Shown: positions 7,678-17,879, counted from the first letter of the stretch. The stretch is DNA of 64,000 nucleotides from Klebsiella quasivariicola (GCF_002269255.1 NZ_CP022823.1:1426001-1490000), one strand, 5' to 3'. A program made the numbers and translations. The notes: generated by a model from the sequence alone, not told the origin.

Positions 7678-9546
7678 CTAATCGCGCATATATTGATGCA
7701 TCTGGGCCGCCGTCAGATCCCACTGGCCGCCTTCAAAGGGGGGCATATAGCTGCCATCATCTTCGCCAATCTCTGCGGCAATGAGTTGATTGAGTTTATC
7801 GTTCATTCTCATTAACAGATCCCGGTACTTCTCTGGCTCTCTGGCGAGGTTATGATTTTCTTCGGGGTCGTTAACCAGATCGAAAAGTTCAACATCATTA
7901 TTCTCCAGCAGCTCAGCCAGGGTAGCAGGAATATGATGCTGCTTTAGCGAAAAGTAGCGGGCAAATTTATAGTGTCCATCGTTGATCATCCTGATCCCTG
8001 AGCGATGGGAAAAATCAGGATGGAGTGACGCGATCGCTTTTTTAAATTGATCGTGCGGCAGCTTTTCTCCAGCCAGCTTTCTGAATTTTGCCGTGTATTG
8101 TGCATCCATATACAGGATCATGCCGTAACAATAAAGCGAACCCGGACGCAGCGCATTTAAGCCCGCTTGCTCAGGATGCGCCAGTAAGGGGCTCATATCC
8201 CGGCCTTTTCTGCCCTCCAGCACTTTCTCTCGCAGCGAGCGATCGCGTCCAGTCAGGCCAATCAGTGTCGGTACTAAATCCAGATGATTAGTTAAACTAT
8301 TGCAGCGGATATTTCCCGGATACGCCGGATGGCGGATGATCATTGGCACATGGATCTGCTCTTTATACACCGAGGAACCTTTACCATGCATCTGATGAGA
8401 GCCTCCGAGTTCCCCATGGTCGGCGGTAAAGACGATGATGGTATTTTGCGTCAGTTGAAGATTATCAAGTTCATTGAGGATCGCCTCAAGATGCTGGTCG
8501 TTATCGCGAATACAGTTGAAATAATAATCCAGTAATTTGCGCCAGCGCCGGTCTTCATCCGGGAACTGTCCCTCCATCACCGCCCTGGCATTCTGGTACT
8601 CTTTATGGGCGGCAGGTCTGCCTGGCTCGTCCAGGGGTTGATGGCGATTCGCAGGCAGCGGATAGTCTGGCCAGCTTTGCTGATAGATTTGGTTGTGTGG
8701 GGGTTGGGTTGGCAGCAGGGTGTGGTTTTCTTTATCCATTGGGCCTTTCCACTGCACCTGCTCGCCATGCTCATCGGTGTCGATAAACATCACATCGTGG
8801 GGGTTAACCAGGTTTACTGCCGCGAACCAGGGCTTATTTTCATCATTCAGCGGGCGGCCAGTGTTACGTAGCCAACTAATGGTCTGCCCCGTGGTGACTG
8901 AGTCAAAGAAATAGCCGCCCTTACTTTTACCAATCACATCGCCAATGCCGTGATAATCAGAGAAACCATACTTTTCCATAATTTGATGCAGTCGCGGCGT
9001 CGGGATATCGCCCAGGTCCATTTCTTCTACCGATTGACCGGCGACTGGCTGATCGATCTCCCGGGTAAGATGCCATTTCCCTTTATACGCGGTGTAATAA
9101 CCCAGCTCACGCATCATGTGGCCCACCGTGCGTAATTCAGGATCCAGATCGTAATTCATCCACGGGAAGCCAAGATTATCGAACATCCTGGTGTGCGGCA
9201 TATGCAGGCCGGTGTACATGACAGAGCGCGATGGTGTACAAACGTTAGCGGTATTCTGATGGTGGGTAAAGGTTATGCCGGTTTTCATCAAGCGCTCCCG
9301 GCCTGGCACCGGAAAGGGATACCGATCGAAATAACGTTCCTGATCGCAGGTTATCAATAAAATATTGTAGCCTTCGGGCATTGTGTCTGGGATCTCGCCG
9401 GTGAAAGGAATATCCCATTCCGCTTTCGGGGCGGTATTATTTTGCCTGGCGCTTCCCGTTTCTGGTAACAGGCTAACGACAGCAGCAATCCCCAAACCTT
9501 TGAGGAGATCGCGGCGATTTCCATCTATTTTATTTGGTTCTTTCAT
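7678..9546 (-). CDS. Cys-type sulfatase with Tat-type signal peptide
   Basis: The 622-residue arylsulfatase-like enzyme should hydrolyse organic sulfate esters in the periplasm. The N terminus NRRDLLKGLGIAAVVSLL has a twin-arginine pair at residues 11-12 followed by a hydrophobic stretch. The sulfatase signature CTPSRSVMYTG places Cys103 as the residue converted to formylglycine. Metal ligands are expected in NILLITCDQE and VFTADHGELGG. The Cys-type site fits the radical-SAM maturase immediately upstream, which modifies Cys or Ser before export. Its start overlaps the maturase end by 17 bp, so the two are translationally coupled. The substrate is unknown. Klebsiella AtsA is a Ser-type enzyme, so this is a different sulfatase. 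It lies in the accessory segment after guaA. Confidence 0.9.
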   Translation of the reverse strand: MKEPNKIDGNRRDLLKGLGIAAVVSLLPETGSARQNNTAPKAEWDIPFTGEIPDTMPEGYNILLITCDQERYFDRYPFPVPGRERLMKTGITFTHHQNTANVCTPSRSVMYTGLHMPHTRMFDNLGFPWMNYDLDPELRTVGHMMRELGYYTAYKGKWHLTREIDQPVAGQSVEEMDLGDIPTPRLHQIMEKYGFSDYHGIGDVIGKSKGGYFFDSVTTGQTISWLRNTGRPLNDENKPWFAAVNLVNPHDVMFIDTDEHGEQVQWKGPMDKENHTLLPTQPPHNQIYQQSWPDYPLPANRHQPLDEPGRPAAHKEYQNARAVMEGQFPDEDRRWRKLLDYYFNCIRDNDQHLEAILNELDNLQLTQNTIIVFTADHGELGGSHQMHGKGSSVYKEQIHVPMIIRHPAYPGNIRCNSLTNHLDLVPTLIGLTGRDRSLREKVLEGRKGRDMSPLLAHPEQAGLNALRPGSLYCYGMILYMDAQYTAKFRKLAGEKLPHDQFKKAIASLHPDFSHRSGIRMINDGHYKFARYFSLKQHHIPATLAELLENNDVELFDLVNDPEENHNLAREPEKYRDLLMRMNDKLNQLIAAEIGEDDGSYMPPFEGGQWDLTAAQMHQYMRD

Positions 9547-10708
9547 CTTCAGACTCCGTTAATTTTAATATATTTTGCCGAATCTCCGGGATAAGACTCA
9601 TAATGAGGTTGGGCGGTTGGCAATTTAATAAAAGCCTTCTCATGACATTCATATAGGGCGTGATATGGCGGAAAAAAGTTAAATAACCGTGACACAGAAA
9701 GTTCTGCGCCTCGTCGTCATGCGTCAAAATACGGTGTTTAGGGCATCCCCCGTGACAGGCAAAGCGCCAGTGACAGCCCTGACAGCGGGCAGAGAGTTGG
9801 GCTTTTCGCTTCCCGAACTGTTGCTGAAATGGCGAGTTCGCCATCGCCGCCATCGCATCCTGCTTCAGATTACCCAGCTTATATTCCGCAGAAACAAAGT
9901 GATCGCAGCTGTACACATCGCCGTTTTGCTCCACCAGTAAACTCTGCCCGCATACAGGTTGCATCGTACAGAGCGTGGCGGGCTGGCCGGCCCACACGCC
10001 GAGCAGATTATCGAAATACTGGATAAATACCTTGCCGACATCATTTTCCAGCCAGTCGTCGAAAACACTGCTCAGAAATTTGCCCCAACCCGCAGGGGTA
10101 ACTGACCAGGGAGCAGAGGGGGCTACGAGAGGAATAAACTGTAGATGATGGAGATGTAGTTCACGACTCAGGCAGCGATAGAGGCTTTTTCCCTGGCTTT
10201 CCGACGAACGACTGACCACTACCATGGCATTAATCGGGACGTTATGCCGCTGCAGGCAATCTATGGCCTGCACGACTCTTGTCCAGGAGGGTTTTCCGCA
10301 GCGTGTCGTACGCCAGGTGTCGTGGAGAGACGCAGGGCCGTCAATGGATAATCCGACCAGAAATCCGTGGCGGCGCAAAAAGCGAGCCCATTTATCGTTC
10401 AGCAAGATGCCGTTTGTTTGCAGGCTATTAGCGATAGTTTTGTTACCGCGATAACGCTGCTGGAGGTTAACCACTTTTTCAAAAAAATCCAGACCGCATA
10501 GAGTGGGTTCGCCGCCCTGCCAGCAGAACTCCACGTTTTCTGCTGGGGTTGATAAAATGGTGTTGTGAATGTACGCCTCCAGCGTGCGGTCGTCCATGGC
10601 GGTATCCCCGGGACGGGGGACCTCGTTTTCCAGATAGAAACAATACCGACAGGCCAGATTACATCTGTTGCCACCGGGTTTTGCTACGGTATTAAAATTA
10701 GCGCCCAT
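9530..10708 (-). CDS. Anaerobic sulfatase-maturating enzyme (radical SAM, anSME family)
   Basis: The 392-residue cytosolic iron-sulfur enzyme should convert the active-site Cys of the adjacent sulfatase to formylglycine. The radical-SAM motif CNLACRYC (Cys16, Cys20, Cys23) is at the N terminus. The C-terminal SPASM region has the cysteines of LCTMQPVCG, DVYSCDHF and CQGCHWRFACHGGCPKHR for two auxiliary 4Fe-4S clusters. Length and layout match AtsB/anSME proteins. It is the first gene of a two-gene operon. No strong Shine-Dalgarno sequence is visible before the ATG at 10708. Because the mechanism is oxygen independent, the pair should work in anoxic conditions. Confidence 0.92.
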   Translation of the reverse strand: MGANFNTVAKPGGNRCNLACRYCFYLENEVPRPGDTAMDDRTLEAYIHNTILSTPAENVEFCWQGGEPTLCGLDFFEKVVNLQQRYRGNKTIANSLQTNGILLNDKWARFLRRHGFLVGLSIDGPASLHDTWRTTRCGKPSWTRVVQAIDCLQRHNVPINAMVVVSRSSESQGKSLYRCLSRELHLHHLQFIPLVAPSAPWSVTPAGWGKFLSSVFDDWLENDVGKVFIQYFDNLLGVWAGQPATLCTMQPVCGQSLLVEQNGDVYSCDHFVSAEYKLGNLKQDAMAAMANSPFQQQFGKRKAQLSARCQGCHWRFACHGGCPKHRILTHDDEAQNFLCHGYLTFFRHITPYMNVMRRLLLNCQPPNLIMSLIPEIRQNILKLTESEDERTK

Positions 10709-10999
10709 TCTTTGCTATGCTCGTACGTTTTCGACGAAGAAAGAGTAAAGCTAATAGTGTTTCCGGAGGTGTGGTTATTGTTACCGATGGCAACTGGCTT
10801 TATTTTTGGGTTCATTATGCAAGCGAAAAATACAGTAGGTATCGTTATTTTTCGCGATGCGAGGGTAAATGCTTATATTTCAGCGAATCGATCGCCGTTA
10901 TTAATGATTATTATGAATATTATCATGGTGAGTAATTTGCATGGTGAATGAATTTATGCCATATCGCTAAACGCGCAGGCGGAGATATCACGGTGCACT
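10709..10999. other. AT-rich region upstream of the sulfatase operon
   Basis: No convincing gene is seen. The stretch is AT-rich and must hold the promoter of the leftward maturase-sulfatase operon. Short open frames here have no recognisable domain or ribosome binding site. Confidence 0.4.
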
Positions 11000-11282
11000 G
11001 TGAATGTGTCATTTCTTGTTCTGGCAACCCGTTTTTTATTATCGATTGGTCAGTGGCCGTTGTTGACTATTTTTCAACACGTTCGGCCTGCACGTTACTC
11101 GCTCCATGCACCCGTGCCAGTCACCGGCAGCCTGCAGGTGCTTCAGCTGGAGCCGTTTTTACAGACCGGCGGTGAACGTGAGGGGGACGACCGGCAATAT
11201 GCTGGATAGCATCCGGGCGGTGGAGGTGAACCAGCTCTGGCTCGGGTTGGTTACCCTGCCTGTGCCGCGGCGGTTTCGATAG
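11000..11282 (+). pseudogene. Possible frameshifted gene remnant
   Basis: Two adjacent frames join into one plausible coding stretch if a single extra G near 11166-11172 is ignored: HAPVPVTGSLQVLQLEPFLQT, then AVNVRGTTGNMLDSIRAV, then GLVTLPVPRRFR and a TAG at 11280-11282. GC-rich codon use resembles the host, unlike the flanking AT-rich DNA. I do not recognise the family. The 170 bp that follow, up to yfgG, show no further gene, although 11295-11366 could encode a short related piece (MRQDKIVTKGIVALLRLLQ). Confidence 0.3.
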
Positions 11283-11455
11283 CTGGCGATCGTCATGCGT
11301 CAGGACAAAATCGTGACAAAAGGTATCGTGGCATTACTACGCCTGCTGCAGGCCGTTCGCGTATGAATCGCGGGTGGCAAAACAGACCTCAACAGAGATG
11401 TTGCATTGAAAATGGGCTCAGTCTGCGGAGGACGCTTTCCGTCTCAGATGAAGGG

Positions 11456-11647
11456 CTACTCGCGGGCAGTGGGCTCGACGGTAAGCGTTGACTCCTGCGA
11501 GGCTTTTTTATCCTGATGATGGTACCAGGCGCCGATGGAGGAGTAGACAAAACGTCCAAAGAAGAAGAGAAAGCTGATAAGCAGTACGATACGGGTCATG
11601 CGACGGTTAAATCGATGTCGTTTGCGCATACTGGGTGCCTGACTCAC
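11456..11647 (-). CDS. yfgG: Small membrane protein YfgG
   Basis: The 63-residue protein has a basic N terminus (MRKRHRFNRRMTR), one hydrophobic segment (IVLLISFLFFFGRFVYSSIGAWY, about residues 20-42) and a polar C-terminal tail, closely matching E. coli YfgG. It is predicted to be a single-pass inner-membrane protein. E. coli YfgG has been linked to nickel and cobalt tolerance. It is divergent from yfgF as in E. coli and marks the return to conserved backbone after the accessory segment. Confidence 0.9.
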   Translation of the reverse strand: MSQAPSMRKRHRFNRRMTRIVLLISFLFFFGRFVYSSIGAWYHHQDKKASQESTLTVEPTARE

Positions 11648-11854
11648 AAAAGGTTCCTTGAAGTATACCCGAAGATGGGCGATGGGGGTATTAAGGCACA
11701 GGAACGAGGTGGGGTCAATTGATGCAGATGTAAAAGTGCCGCAGTGAAAACATTAATTAATGTTATATAAGATAATCATCGTATTTACATGCTCACTTTA
11801 TTAGCCGTGAAACGAGGTAAAAATAAGTTTTATTAATGTTGGTGTCGATATTTG

Positions 11855-11868
11855 TTGATTTATATCAA
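11855..11868. promoter_or_regulatory. FNR site upstream of yfgF
   Basis: TTGATTTATATCAA matches the FNR consensus TTGAT-N4-ATCAA at all ten defined positions and lies 132 bp before the yfgF start, in the 352-bp yfgG-yfgF intergenic region. It predicts oxygen-responsive control of yfgF, or of yfgG on the other side. No clear -10/-35 pair was fixed, so activation versus repression cannot be told. Confidence 0.75.
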
Positions 11869-11999
11869 CTGACTCATTCTCTTGACCACTAAAATCAGCG
11901 GACATTACCGTATCGTTATTACTTTTACGGTCAGCATGGGGTGGTTGGATGCCTGCCTGAATATGCCTCGCGGGAGCAGAGGCTCTCTGTAGAGCACCT

Positions 12000-14228
12000 A
12001 TGAATTTATTAAAATACTATCAACAATATCGTGACAAATGGTGGGCCTTGCCGCTTATCCTGCCAACGCTGTTATTACCTCTTGCCAGATGGGCGAATAC
12101 ATTTACCATGCTGAATGGTCATATGGTATTCCTGTATTATCTTCCCCTGGCGCTGGTTCTCAGCCTGATGATGTTTTTTGGCTGGGCGGCAATTCCGGGC
12201 ATTATTATCGGCCTGTTGTTAACTCTGGCCAACGGCATGGCGCCCGAGCAGGCGATAGGCATGTTATTCCATTTTCTCATTCCCTGCGTGCTCTGCTGGG
12301 GCGGATACCGTATTTTTGTACCGCGACGCCAGCAGGTTTCGCATGGTAACGTCAAACTGATGCCGCATCGTCTGTTCTGGCAAATGCTACTCCCCTCGGT
12401 CATTTTTCTGATTCTGTCCCAGATCGCCGAATATCTGGGCCTTCATCCGCGCACGACGGAGATGACCGGCATTACGCCGTTTAGTTTACGGTCGTTAATT
12501 ACCTTTCAGGCGCTGATGGTGGGATGTCTGACGGGGGTACCGTTGTGTTATTTGCTGCTGCGGATCATTCGTAATCCTTTTCATGTTCGCGGCTTTATTT
12601 CGCAAATTCGGTTACAAATTGATCCAAAAATAAAAAAGCTGGAAATCTTTTGCTGGGTGGCAATATTAATTTTGTTGCTCGGGTTATTATTGATGCCATT
12701 AAATAATACCAGCACAATATTTAGCACGAATTATACATTGTCATTGCTTATGCCTGTGATGCTCTGGGGGGCGATGCGTTTTGGCTATCGCTTTATCTCG
12801 CTGATCTGGACGCCAGTGCTGATCACCGTAATTCATTTTCATTACCGCTATTTACCGGTGTATCCGAGCTATAACACACAGCTGGCAATCACCTCCTCAA
12901 GCTATCTGGTATTTTCGTTTATTGTTGCCTATACGGCGATGCTGGCGACACAGCAGCGGTTGATCTACGCTCGCGTCCGGCAGATGGCATTCCTTGACCC
13001 GGTCGTACACATGCCTAATCTGCGGGCGTTGAGCCGGGCGCTCAACAGTACGAGCTGGTCGACGTTGTGTTTTCTACGTATTCCTGAACTGGAGCTGCTG
13101 GGGCGCCATTACGGCGTATTGTTACGCATTCAGTATAAGCAAATGCTGGCGAACCACCTGAGCGCGCTGCTGCAGCCTAATGAGGCGGTTTATCACCTTG
13201 CCGGCCATGATTTAGTTTTTCGCCTCAACAGTGAGGGGCACCAGGCACGCATTCACTTAATTGACCGTTCCCTGCGGCAGTTTCGTTTTCACTGGGATGG
13301 GGTTCCCCTGCAGCCGCGGATTGGCATGAGCTACTGCAACGTTCGTTCGCCGGTCAAGCATCTGTATCTGCTGCTTGGTGAGCTGAACACCATTGCCGAC
13401 ATGTCGCTGGCCAGCGGTCATCCGGAAAATATGCAGCGCCGTGGCGCCGGTCATGTTCAGCAGGATCTGAAAGATAAAGTCGTGATGATGAACCGCATCC
13501 TCAAGGCGCTGGAACAAGACCATTTTGTCCTGATGGCGCAGCCTATTCAGGGCATTCGTGGCGATCGCTACCACGAAGTTTTGCTGCGAATGCAAGGAGA
13601 GTCGGGTGAACTGATCGGGCCAAACGCGTTCCTGCCGGTGGCGCACGAATTTGGCCTTTCCTCACGAGTGGATCAGTGGGTCATCAAGCACACGCTGGAC
13701 TTTATGGATACCAACCGGCAGGCGCTGCCTGGCCTGCGGCTTGCGGTCAATCTCTCTCCTGTTTCTCTGAGCCGCAGCCAGTTTCCCCGGGAGGTGGAAG
13801 ATCTGCTGCAGACTTACAACATAGAGCCCTGGCAGATTATTTTCGAGCTAACCGAGAACTATGCGCTCAGTAACCCGGAACTGGTCTGTCAGACATTAGA
13901 GCATCTGCGGGCGTTGGGCTGCCGGGTGGCGATTGATGATTTCGGTACTGGCTACGCCAGCTATGCTCGCCTGAAAACCATGAACGTCGACATCCTGAAG
14001 ATTGACGGCAGCTTTATTCGCAATCTGCTTGCCAGCAGTCTCGATTACCAGGTGGTGGACTCTATTTGTCGTCTGGCGCGCATGAAGAACATGCAGGTGG
14101 TGGCCGAATATGTGGAGTCGCCGGAGATACGCCAGGCGGTAATCGAGTTGGGGATCGATTATATGCAGGGTTATGATATCGGCGTACCGGTTCCCCTGGC
14201 GCAACTGGCGGAGGGGATGACCGCCTGA
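12000..14228 (+). CDS. yfgF: Membrane-bound cyclic di-GMP phosphodiesterase YfgF
   Basis: The 742-residue protein has an N-terminal membrane region with about eight hydrophobic segments in the first 320 residues, a MASE1-like sensor. A degenerate GGDEF-like domain follows at about 330-490, with no GGDEF motif visible. The C-terminal EAL domain runs from about 500 to 740. EAL features are EVLLRM near residue 526 (EVL instead of EAL), LAVNLSP, FELTEN, the Asp pair in AIDDFGTGYASY near 645, LKIDGSFI, AEYVE and YMQGYDI. These keep the metal-binding acidic residues, so it should hydrolyse c-di-GMP. E. coli YfgF is implicated in anaerobic peroxide survival and surface properties, which agrees with the FNR site upstream. 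Start ATG at 12000. Confidence 0.93.
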   Translation: MNLLKYYQQYRDKWWALPLILPTLLLPLARWANTFTMLNGHMVFLYYLPLALVLSLMMFFGWAAIPGIIIGLLLTLANGMAPEQAIGMLFHFLIPCVLCWGGYRIFVPRRQQVSHGNVKLMPHRLFWQMLLPSVIFLILSQIAEYLGLHPRTTEMTGITPFSLRSLITFQALMVGCLTGVPLCYLLLRIIRNPFHVRGFISQIRLQIDPKIKKLEIFCWVAILILLLGLLLMPLNNTSTIFSTNYTLSLLMPVMLWGAMRFGYRFISLIWTPVLITVIHFHYRYLPVYPSYNTQLAITSSSYLVFSFIVAYTAMLATQQRLIYARVRQMAFLDPVVHMPNLRALSRALNSTSWSTLCFLRIPELELLGRHYGVLLRIQYKQMLANHLSALLQPNEAVYHLAGHDLVFRLNSEGHQARIHLIDRSLRQFRFHWDGVPLQPRIGMSYCNVRSPVKHLYLLLGELNTIADMSLASGHPENMQRRGAGHVQQDLKDKVVMMNRILKALEQDHFVLMAQPIQGIRGDRYHEVLLRMQGESGELIGPNAFLPVAHEFGLSSRVDQWVIKHTLDFMDTNRQALPGLRLAVNLSPVSLSRSQFPREVEDLLQTYNIEPWQIIFELTENYALSNPELVCQTLEHLRALGCRVAIDDFGTGYASYARLKTMNVDILKIDGSFIRNLLASSLDYQVVDSICRLARMKNMQVVAEYVESPEIRQAVIELGIDYMQGYDIGVPVPLAQLAEGMTA

Positions 14229-14230
14229 AG

Positions 14231-14260
14231 TAATAAAAAGCCGGGCGCGATGGCCCGGCT
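14231..14260 (-). terminator. Terminator of ppk-ppx, between convergent yfgF and ppx
   Basis: Stem AGCCGGGC / GCCCGGCT (14239-14246 and 14253-14260) has a 6-nt loop. On the minus strand it runs into TTTTTATTA, a good T-tract for the leftward ppk-ppx transcript. In the other direction the T-tract is poor. Confidence 0.8.
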
Positions 14261-14282
14261 CTGATGATATCCACCGATTTGG

Positions 14283-15815
14283 TCAGGCGTCTGGCTCTTC
14301 TTCAGCGATCTTCAGCAGCCACTCAGGCACGCCTTCCCAGTACTGCTGCTCTTTTTCCAGATCCAGCAGCACCAGCGCGTTCTGGCTAAACCAGTCGTGC
14401 GGAAACGTCAGCGTCCAGTGGTGAGCTTCCGTTTGCAGCCGCAGGGTTGGCGGTGTCGTGGTGGCCTGACGCTGGTTATTCAGCAGCACGCCCAGGCGCA
14501 GCAGCTGGATCAGCGGCAGAAACTGCTTTTTCCTGAACAACGTAAAGCGCGGCAGGTCGTCGAGTTTTATCGCTTTGCGATGATAGCGCACCAGGGTGGC
14601 CATCAGCATCTGCTGCTCCTGGTTGAAACCCGGCAGGTCGCTGTTCTGCAAAATATAGGCCGAGTGGCGATGCATGCCGCTGTGGTTGATATTCAGTCCC
14701 ACCTCATGGAGCATCACCGCCCACTTCAGCAGCGCCGCGAGGTGCGGATTGGCCAGCTTGGGATTCTGCTCCTGCCACTGCTCGAGCATATGGGTGGTGG
14801 TTTCCAGCACCCGGCGCGCCTGTTCGCGATCGATATTGTACTGATTCGCCAGGCTCTGTGCTGTACGGCTGCGAATATCCTGATGGCGGAAGCGGCCTTC
14901 CATTTCGTACAGCACGCCTTCGCGCAGCGCCCCATCGGACAGACGAAGCTCTTTAATGGCCAGCGCGTCAAACACGCCGCACAGAATCGCCAGCCCGGGG
15001 GCAAAGACCGCTTTGCGATCTTCAGAGAGACCGGGCAGACTGAGCGCGTCGAAGTTTTTATGCTTTAACAGCTCACTGACCAGCATTTCGAGGCGCTCTG
15101 GCGTTATAAATCCGTCCTTCTCACCCATGGCCACCAGTACTTCCTGCGCGGCTTTGATGGTGCCGGAGGCGCCCAGCGCCACGGTCCAGCCCTGAATACG
15201 GAACTGCCAGGCCAGCGTCTCCAGCTTCTGGACCGCCGCCAGGCGAGCACGCTGGAAATTCTCTTTGTTGATGGTTCCGCCGGGGAAGTAGGCCTGCGAG
15301 AAGCTCACGCAGCCCATGCGGCGGCTTTCTACCAGCCGGGGCTCGAAATCTTCACCGATAACCAGCTCGGTTGAACCACCGCCGATGTCAATCACCAGTT
15401 TGCGTCCGCGTTCCGGCTGCGTATGCTCAACGCCCATAAAAATCAGGCGCGCTTCTTCATTACCGGAGATGATCTCGATCGGGTAGGGGATCACTTTTTC
15501 AGCGCGTTTAAGAAACTCTGCCGCGTTGGTCGCCTGACGCAGCGTATGCGTTCCGACGATGCAAACGCTGGAGGGGGAGAACCCCTGCAGACGTTCGGCA
15601 AACAGCGACAGGCAGTTCAGCCCGCGGGTCATGGCTTCTTCGCTCAACACCGAGTTTTCATCGAGGCCATCGGCCAGATGTACGCGTTGTTTCAGGCGTC
15701 CAATGATCTGCATGGCGCCATCGACGACACGGGCGATCACCATATGAAAACTGTTCGAACCAAGGTCGACCGCAGCGAATTCCTGCGGCCGAGGGGTTTT
15801 TTCGTTTAGTGGCAT
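14283..15815 (-). CDS. ppx: Exopolyphosphatase
   Basis: The 510-residue enzyme releases phosphate from polyphosphate ends and also cleaves pppGpp. It belongs to the Ppx/GppA branch of the ASKHA fold. The first phosphate loop [14 protein letters not shown] is near residues 14-27 and the second, [12 protein letters not shown], near 143. The C-terminal half carries the HD-like helical region ([21 protein letters not shown]). Length is close to the 513 of E. coli. It is the downstream gene of ppk-ppx, separated by 3 bp from ppk, so the pair is surely co-transcribed. Confidence 0.97.
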   Translation of the reverse strand: MPLNEKTPRPQEFAAVDLGSNSFHMVIARVVDGAMQIIGRLKQRVHLADGLDENSVLSEEAMTRGLNCLSLFAERLQGFSPSSVCIVGTHTLRQATNAAEFLKRAEKVIPYPIEIISGNEEARLIFMGVEHTQPERGRKLVIDIGGGSTELVIGEDFEPRLVESRRMGCVSFSQAYFPGGTINKENFQRARLAAVQKLETLAWQFRIQGWTVALGASGTIKAAQEVLVAMGEKDGFITPERLEMLVSELLKHKNFDALSLPGLSEDRKAVFAPGLAILCGVFDALAIKELRLSDGALREGVLYEMEGRFRHQDIRSRTAQSLANQYNIDREQARRVLETTTHMLEQWQEQNPKLANPHLAALLKWAVMLHEVGLNINHSGMHRHSAYILQNSDLPGFNQEQQMLMATLVRYHRKAIKLDDLPRFTLFRKKQFLPLIQLLRLGVLLNNQRQATTTPPTLRLQTEAHHWTLTFPHDWFSQNALVLLDLEKEQQYWEGVPEWLLKIAEEEPDA

Positions 15816-15818
15816 AGG

Positions 15819-17879
15819 TTAGTCGGGTTGTTCGAGTGATTTGAGATAATCGTAAATCGCCATTTGTGCGCGTACTTTACGGCGATTGCCGCGCGGCACA
15901 TAGCGATTACTCAGTTCTTTATCAAGATAGCGCGCTTTTACCGTATCGTTGAACAAGATATCAAAAATATCCAGTACCCGCTGCTTCAGACGTGGATCAA
16001 GCAGGGGAGCGGCAACTTCAATACGATAATCAATATTACGCGTCATCCAGTCGGCAGAGGAGAGCCAGACCTGTTTATCGCCACCATTTTCAAAACAGTA
16101 GACCCGGTCGTGCTCCAGGAAACGGTCGACAATGCTGATGACGCGAATATTTTCACTGATACCTTCCAGTCCAGGGATCAGCGAGCACATGCCGCGGATC
16201 AACAGATTGACCGGCACGCCGGAGCTGGAGGCGGCGTACAGTCTGTCCACCAGCCCTTTATCCACCAGGTTGTTCAGCTTCAGCGTAATCCCGGACGGTT
16301 GCCCGTTCTGCGCATTGGCGATCTCGCGGTCGATCATCTCATACAGCAGACGGCGCGAGTTCTGCGGCGACACCAGCAGGTAATCGAAGCTTACCGGGCG
16401 GTAGGGGTTTTCGATAAAGTTAAACACGCGGCGGACTTCATTGGTAATGCGCGCATCGGCGGTTAACAGTGAATAGTCGGTGTAGATCCGCGCGGTCTTT
16501 TCGTTGAAGTTTCCGGTGCCGATGTGGGCGTAGCGCACCACTTCATCGCCTTCCTTACGTGAGATAAGGAACAGCTTGGCGTGGATCTTCAGCCCCGGCG
16601 CGGAGAAGATCACGTGGACCCCCGCTTCCGTCAGGCGTTTCGCCCAGTGAATGTTGGCTTCTTCATCGAAGCGCGCCTGCAGCTCCACCACCACGGTCAC
16701 TTTTTTACCGTTGTGGGCGGCGTGGATCATCGCGTCGATGATGCGCGAATCCTTGGCCACCCGGTAGATGTTGATTTTGATCGCCAGTACGCTGGGGTCG
16801 AACGAGGCCTGGCGCAGCAGCTCCAGCACGTGCTCAAAAGTGTGATAGGGGTAGTAGAGCAGCACATCGCGTTCGCGAATGGCGTCGAAGCCGTTGCGGA
16901 ATTTATCAAACCACAGATGACGCAAACGCGGCATGGGTTTATTCACCAGATTGGCCTTACCGACATTCGGGAAACCGATAAAGTCTTTAAAGTTGTGGTA
17001 GCGACCACCCGGCAGCATTGAGTCATAGTTGGAAATGGAGAGCTTATCACGCAGCATTTCGACCATCGCGTCCGGCATATCGCGCTGGTAGACGAAGCGA
17101 ACCGGCTCGGCGGTCAGGCGCTGCTTGAGGCTGGAAGACATCAGCTCCATCAGGCTCGACTCCATTTCATGCACCAGATCGTACTCGGCGTCACGGGTCA
17201 TCTTCATCGAGTAGGCGTTCAGCGCATCGTAATCGAAGAAGCCTTTAAAAATATCATCCAGGCAATAGCGCAGGATGTTATCCAGTAAAATCATCGGTTT
17301 GCGACGGCGCGGCGCTTCCGGCGGCAGATTCACGAAGCGCGGCACTTTATCTGACGGGATTTCCAGCAGGGCATAGTTGATGTTTTCCCCGCGGATAATC
17401 TCCACCGCCAGATAGGTGTAATCATCTTTCAGAAACTGCACGAGGTCGGTTTCACGGTTAATCAGGATCGGCGAGATGTGCTGGCGTAAATACTGCTTGA
17501 AGTAGTTGCGCAGCCAGGCCTGCTGATTGACGGACAGCTGACGTTCGTTGATGAGGAAAATCTGGTTACGCGCCATCTCCAGCAGCAGTTCGTTGTACAG
17601 ACTATCAAATTCCTGGTCGGCCTTCAGAACCCGGGCCTGAATTTTGCCTAACAGGTGGCGAGAATGGGCGGTACTGCCTTGTTCTTCACTGATAATAATC
17701 CGCCGCTTAAGCTCGGCGAAGCGTACTTTGTAAAATTCATCAAGGTTGTTGGAGTAGATCCCTAAGAAGCGCATGCGCTCAATCAGCGGGTTACTCTTGT
17801 CCGCCGCTTCCTGCAGCACGCGCTCGTTAAAAGACAACCAGCTGAGTTCTTTTTCGATGTATAGCTTTTCCTGGCCCAT
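15819..17879 (-). CDS. ppk: Polyphosphate kinase 1
   Basis: The 686-residue enzyme polymerises the gamma-phosphate of ATP into polyphosphate. The N-terminal helical domain opens with [17 protein letters not shown]. Both phospholipase-D-like catalytic halves are present: [10 protein letters not shown] holds the autophosphorylated His near residue 430, followed by [50 protein letters not shown] carries the second conserved His near 590. It is the first gene of the ppk-ppx operon; the two enzymes make and degrade the same polymer. Confidence 0.98.
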   Translation of the reverse strand: MGQEKLYIEKELSWLSFNERVLQEAADKSNPLIERMRFLGIYSNNLDEFYKVRFAELKRRIIISEEQGSTAHSRHLLGKIQARVLKADQEFDSLYNELLLEMARNQIFLINERQLSVNQQAWLRNYFKQYLRQHISPILINRETDLVQFLKDDYTYLAVEIIRGENINYALLEIPSDKVPRFVNLPPEAPRRRKPMILLDNILRYCLDDIFKGFFDYDALNAYSMKMTRDAEYDLVHEMESSLMELMSSSLKQRLTAEPVRFVYQRDMPDAMVEMLRDKLSISNYDSMLPGGRYHNFKDFIGFPNVGKANLVNKPMPRLRHLWFDKFRNGFDAIRERDVLLYYPYHTFEHVLELLRQASFDPSVLAIKINIYRVAKDSRIIDAMIHAAHNGKKVTVVVELQARFDEEANIHWAKRLTEAGVHVIFSAPGLKIHAKLFLISRKEGDEVVRYAHIGTGNFNEKTARIYTDYSLLTADARITNEVRRVFNFIENPYRPVSFDYLLVSPQNSRRLLYEMIDREIANAQNGQPSGITLKLNNLVDKGLVDRLYAASSSGVPVNLLIRGMCSLIPGLEGISENIRVISIVDRFLEHDRVYCFENGGDKQVWLSSADWMTRNIDYRIEVAAPLLDPRLKQRVLDIFDILFNDTVKARYLDKELSNRYVPRGNRRKVRAQMAIYDYLKSLEQPD

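Noticed and set aside
10717..10935. 72-codon frame upstream of the sulfatase maturase
   Set aside because: It lies in the AT-rich promoter region, has no good ribosome binding site and no recognisable domain.
2500..11455. Duplicate of the guaA 3' end as an island attachment site
   Set aside because: No second copy of the last guaA bases was found by eye; the site may have been lost with the integrase, so no att pair is claimed.
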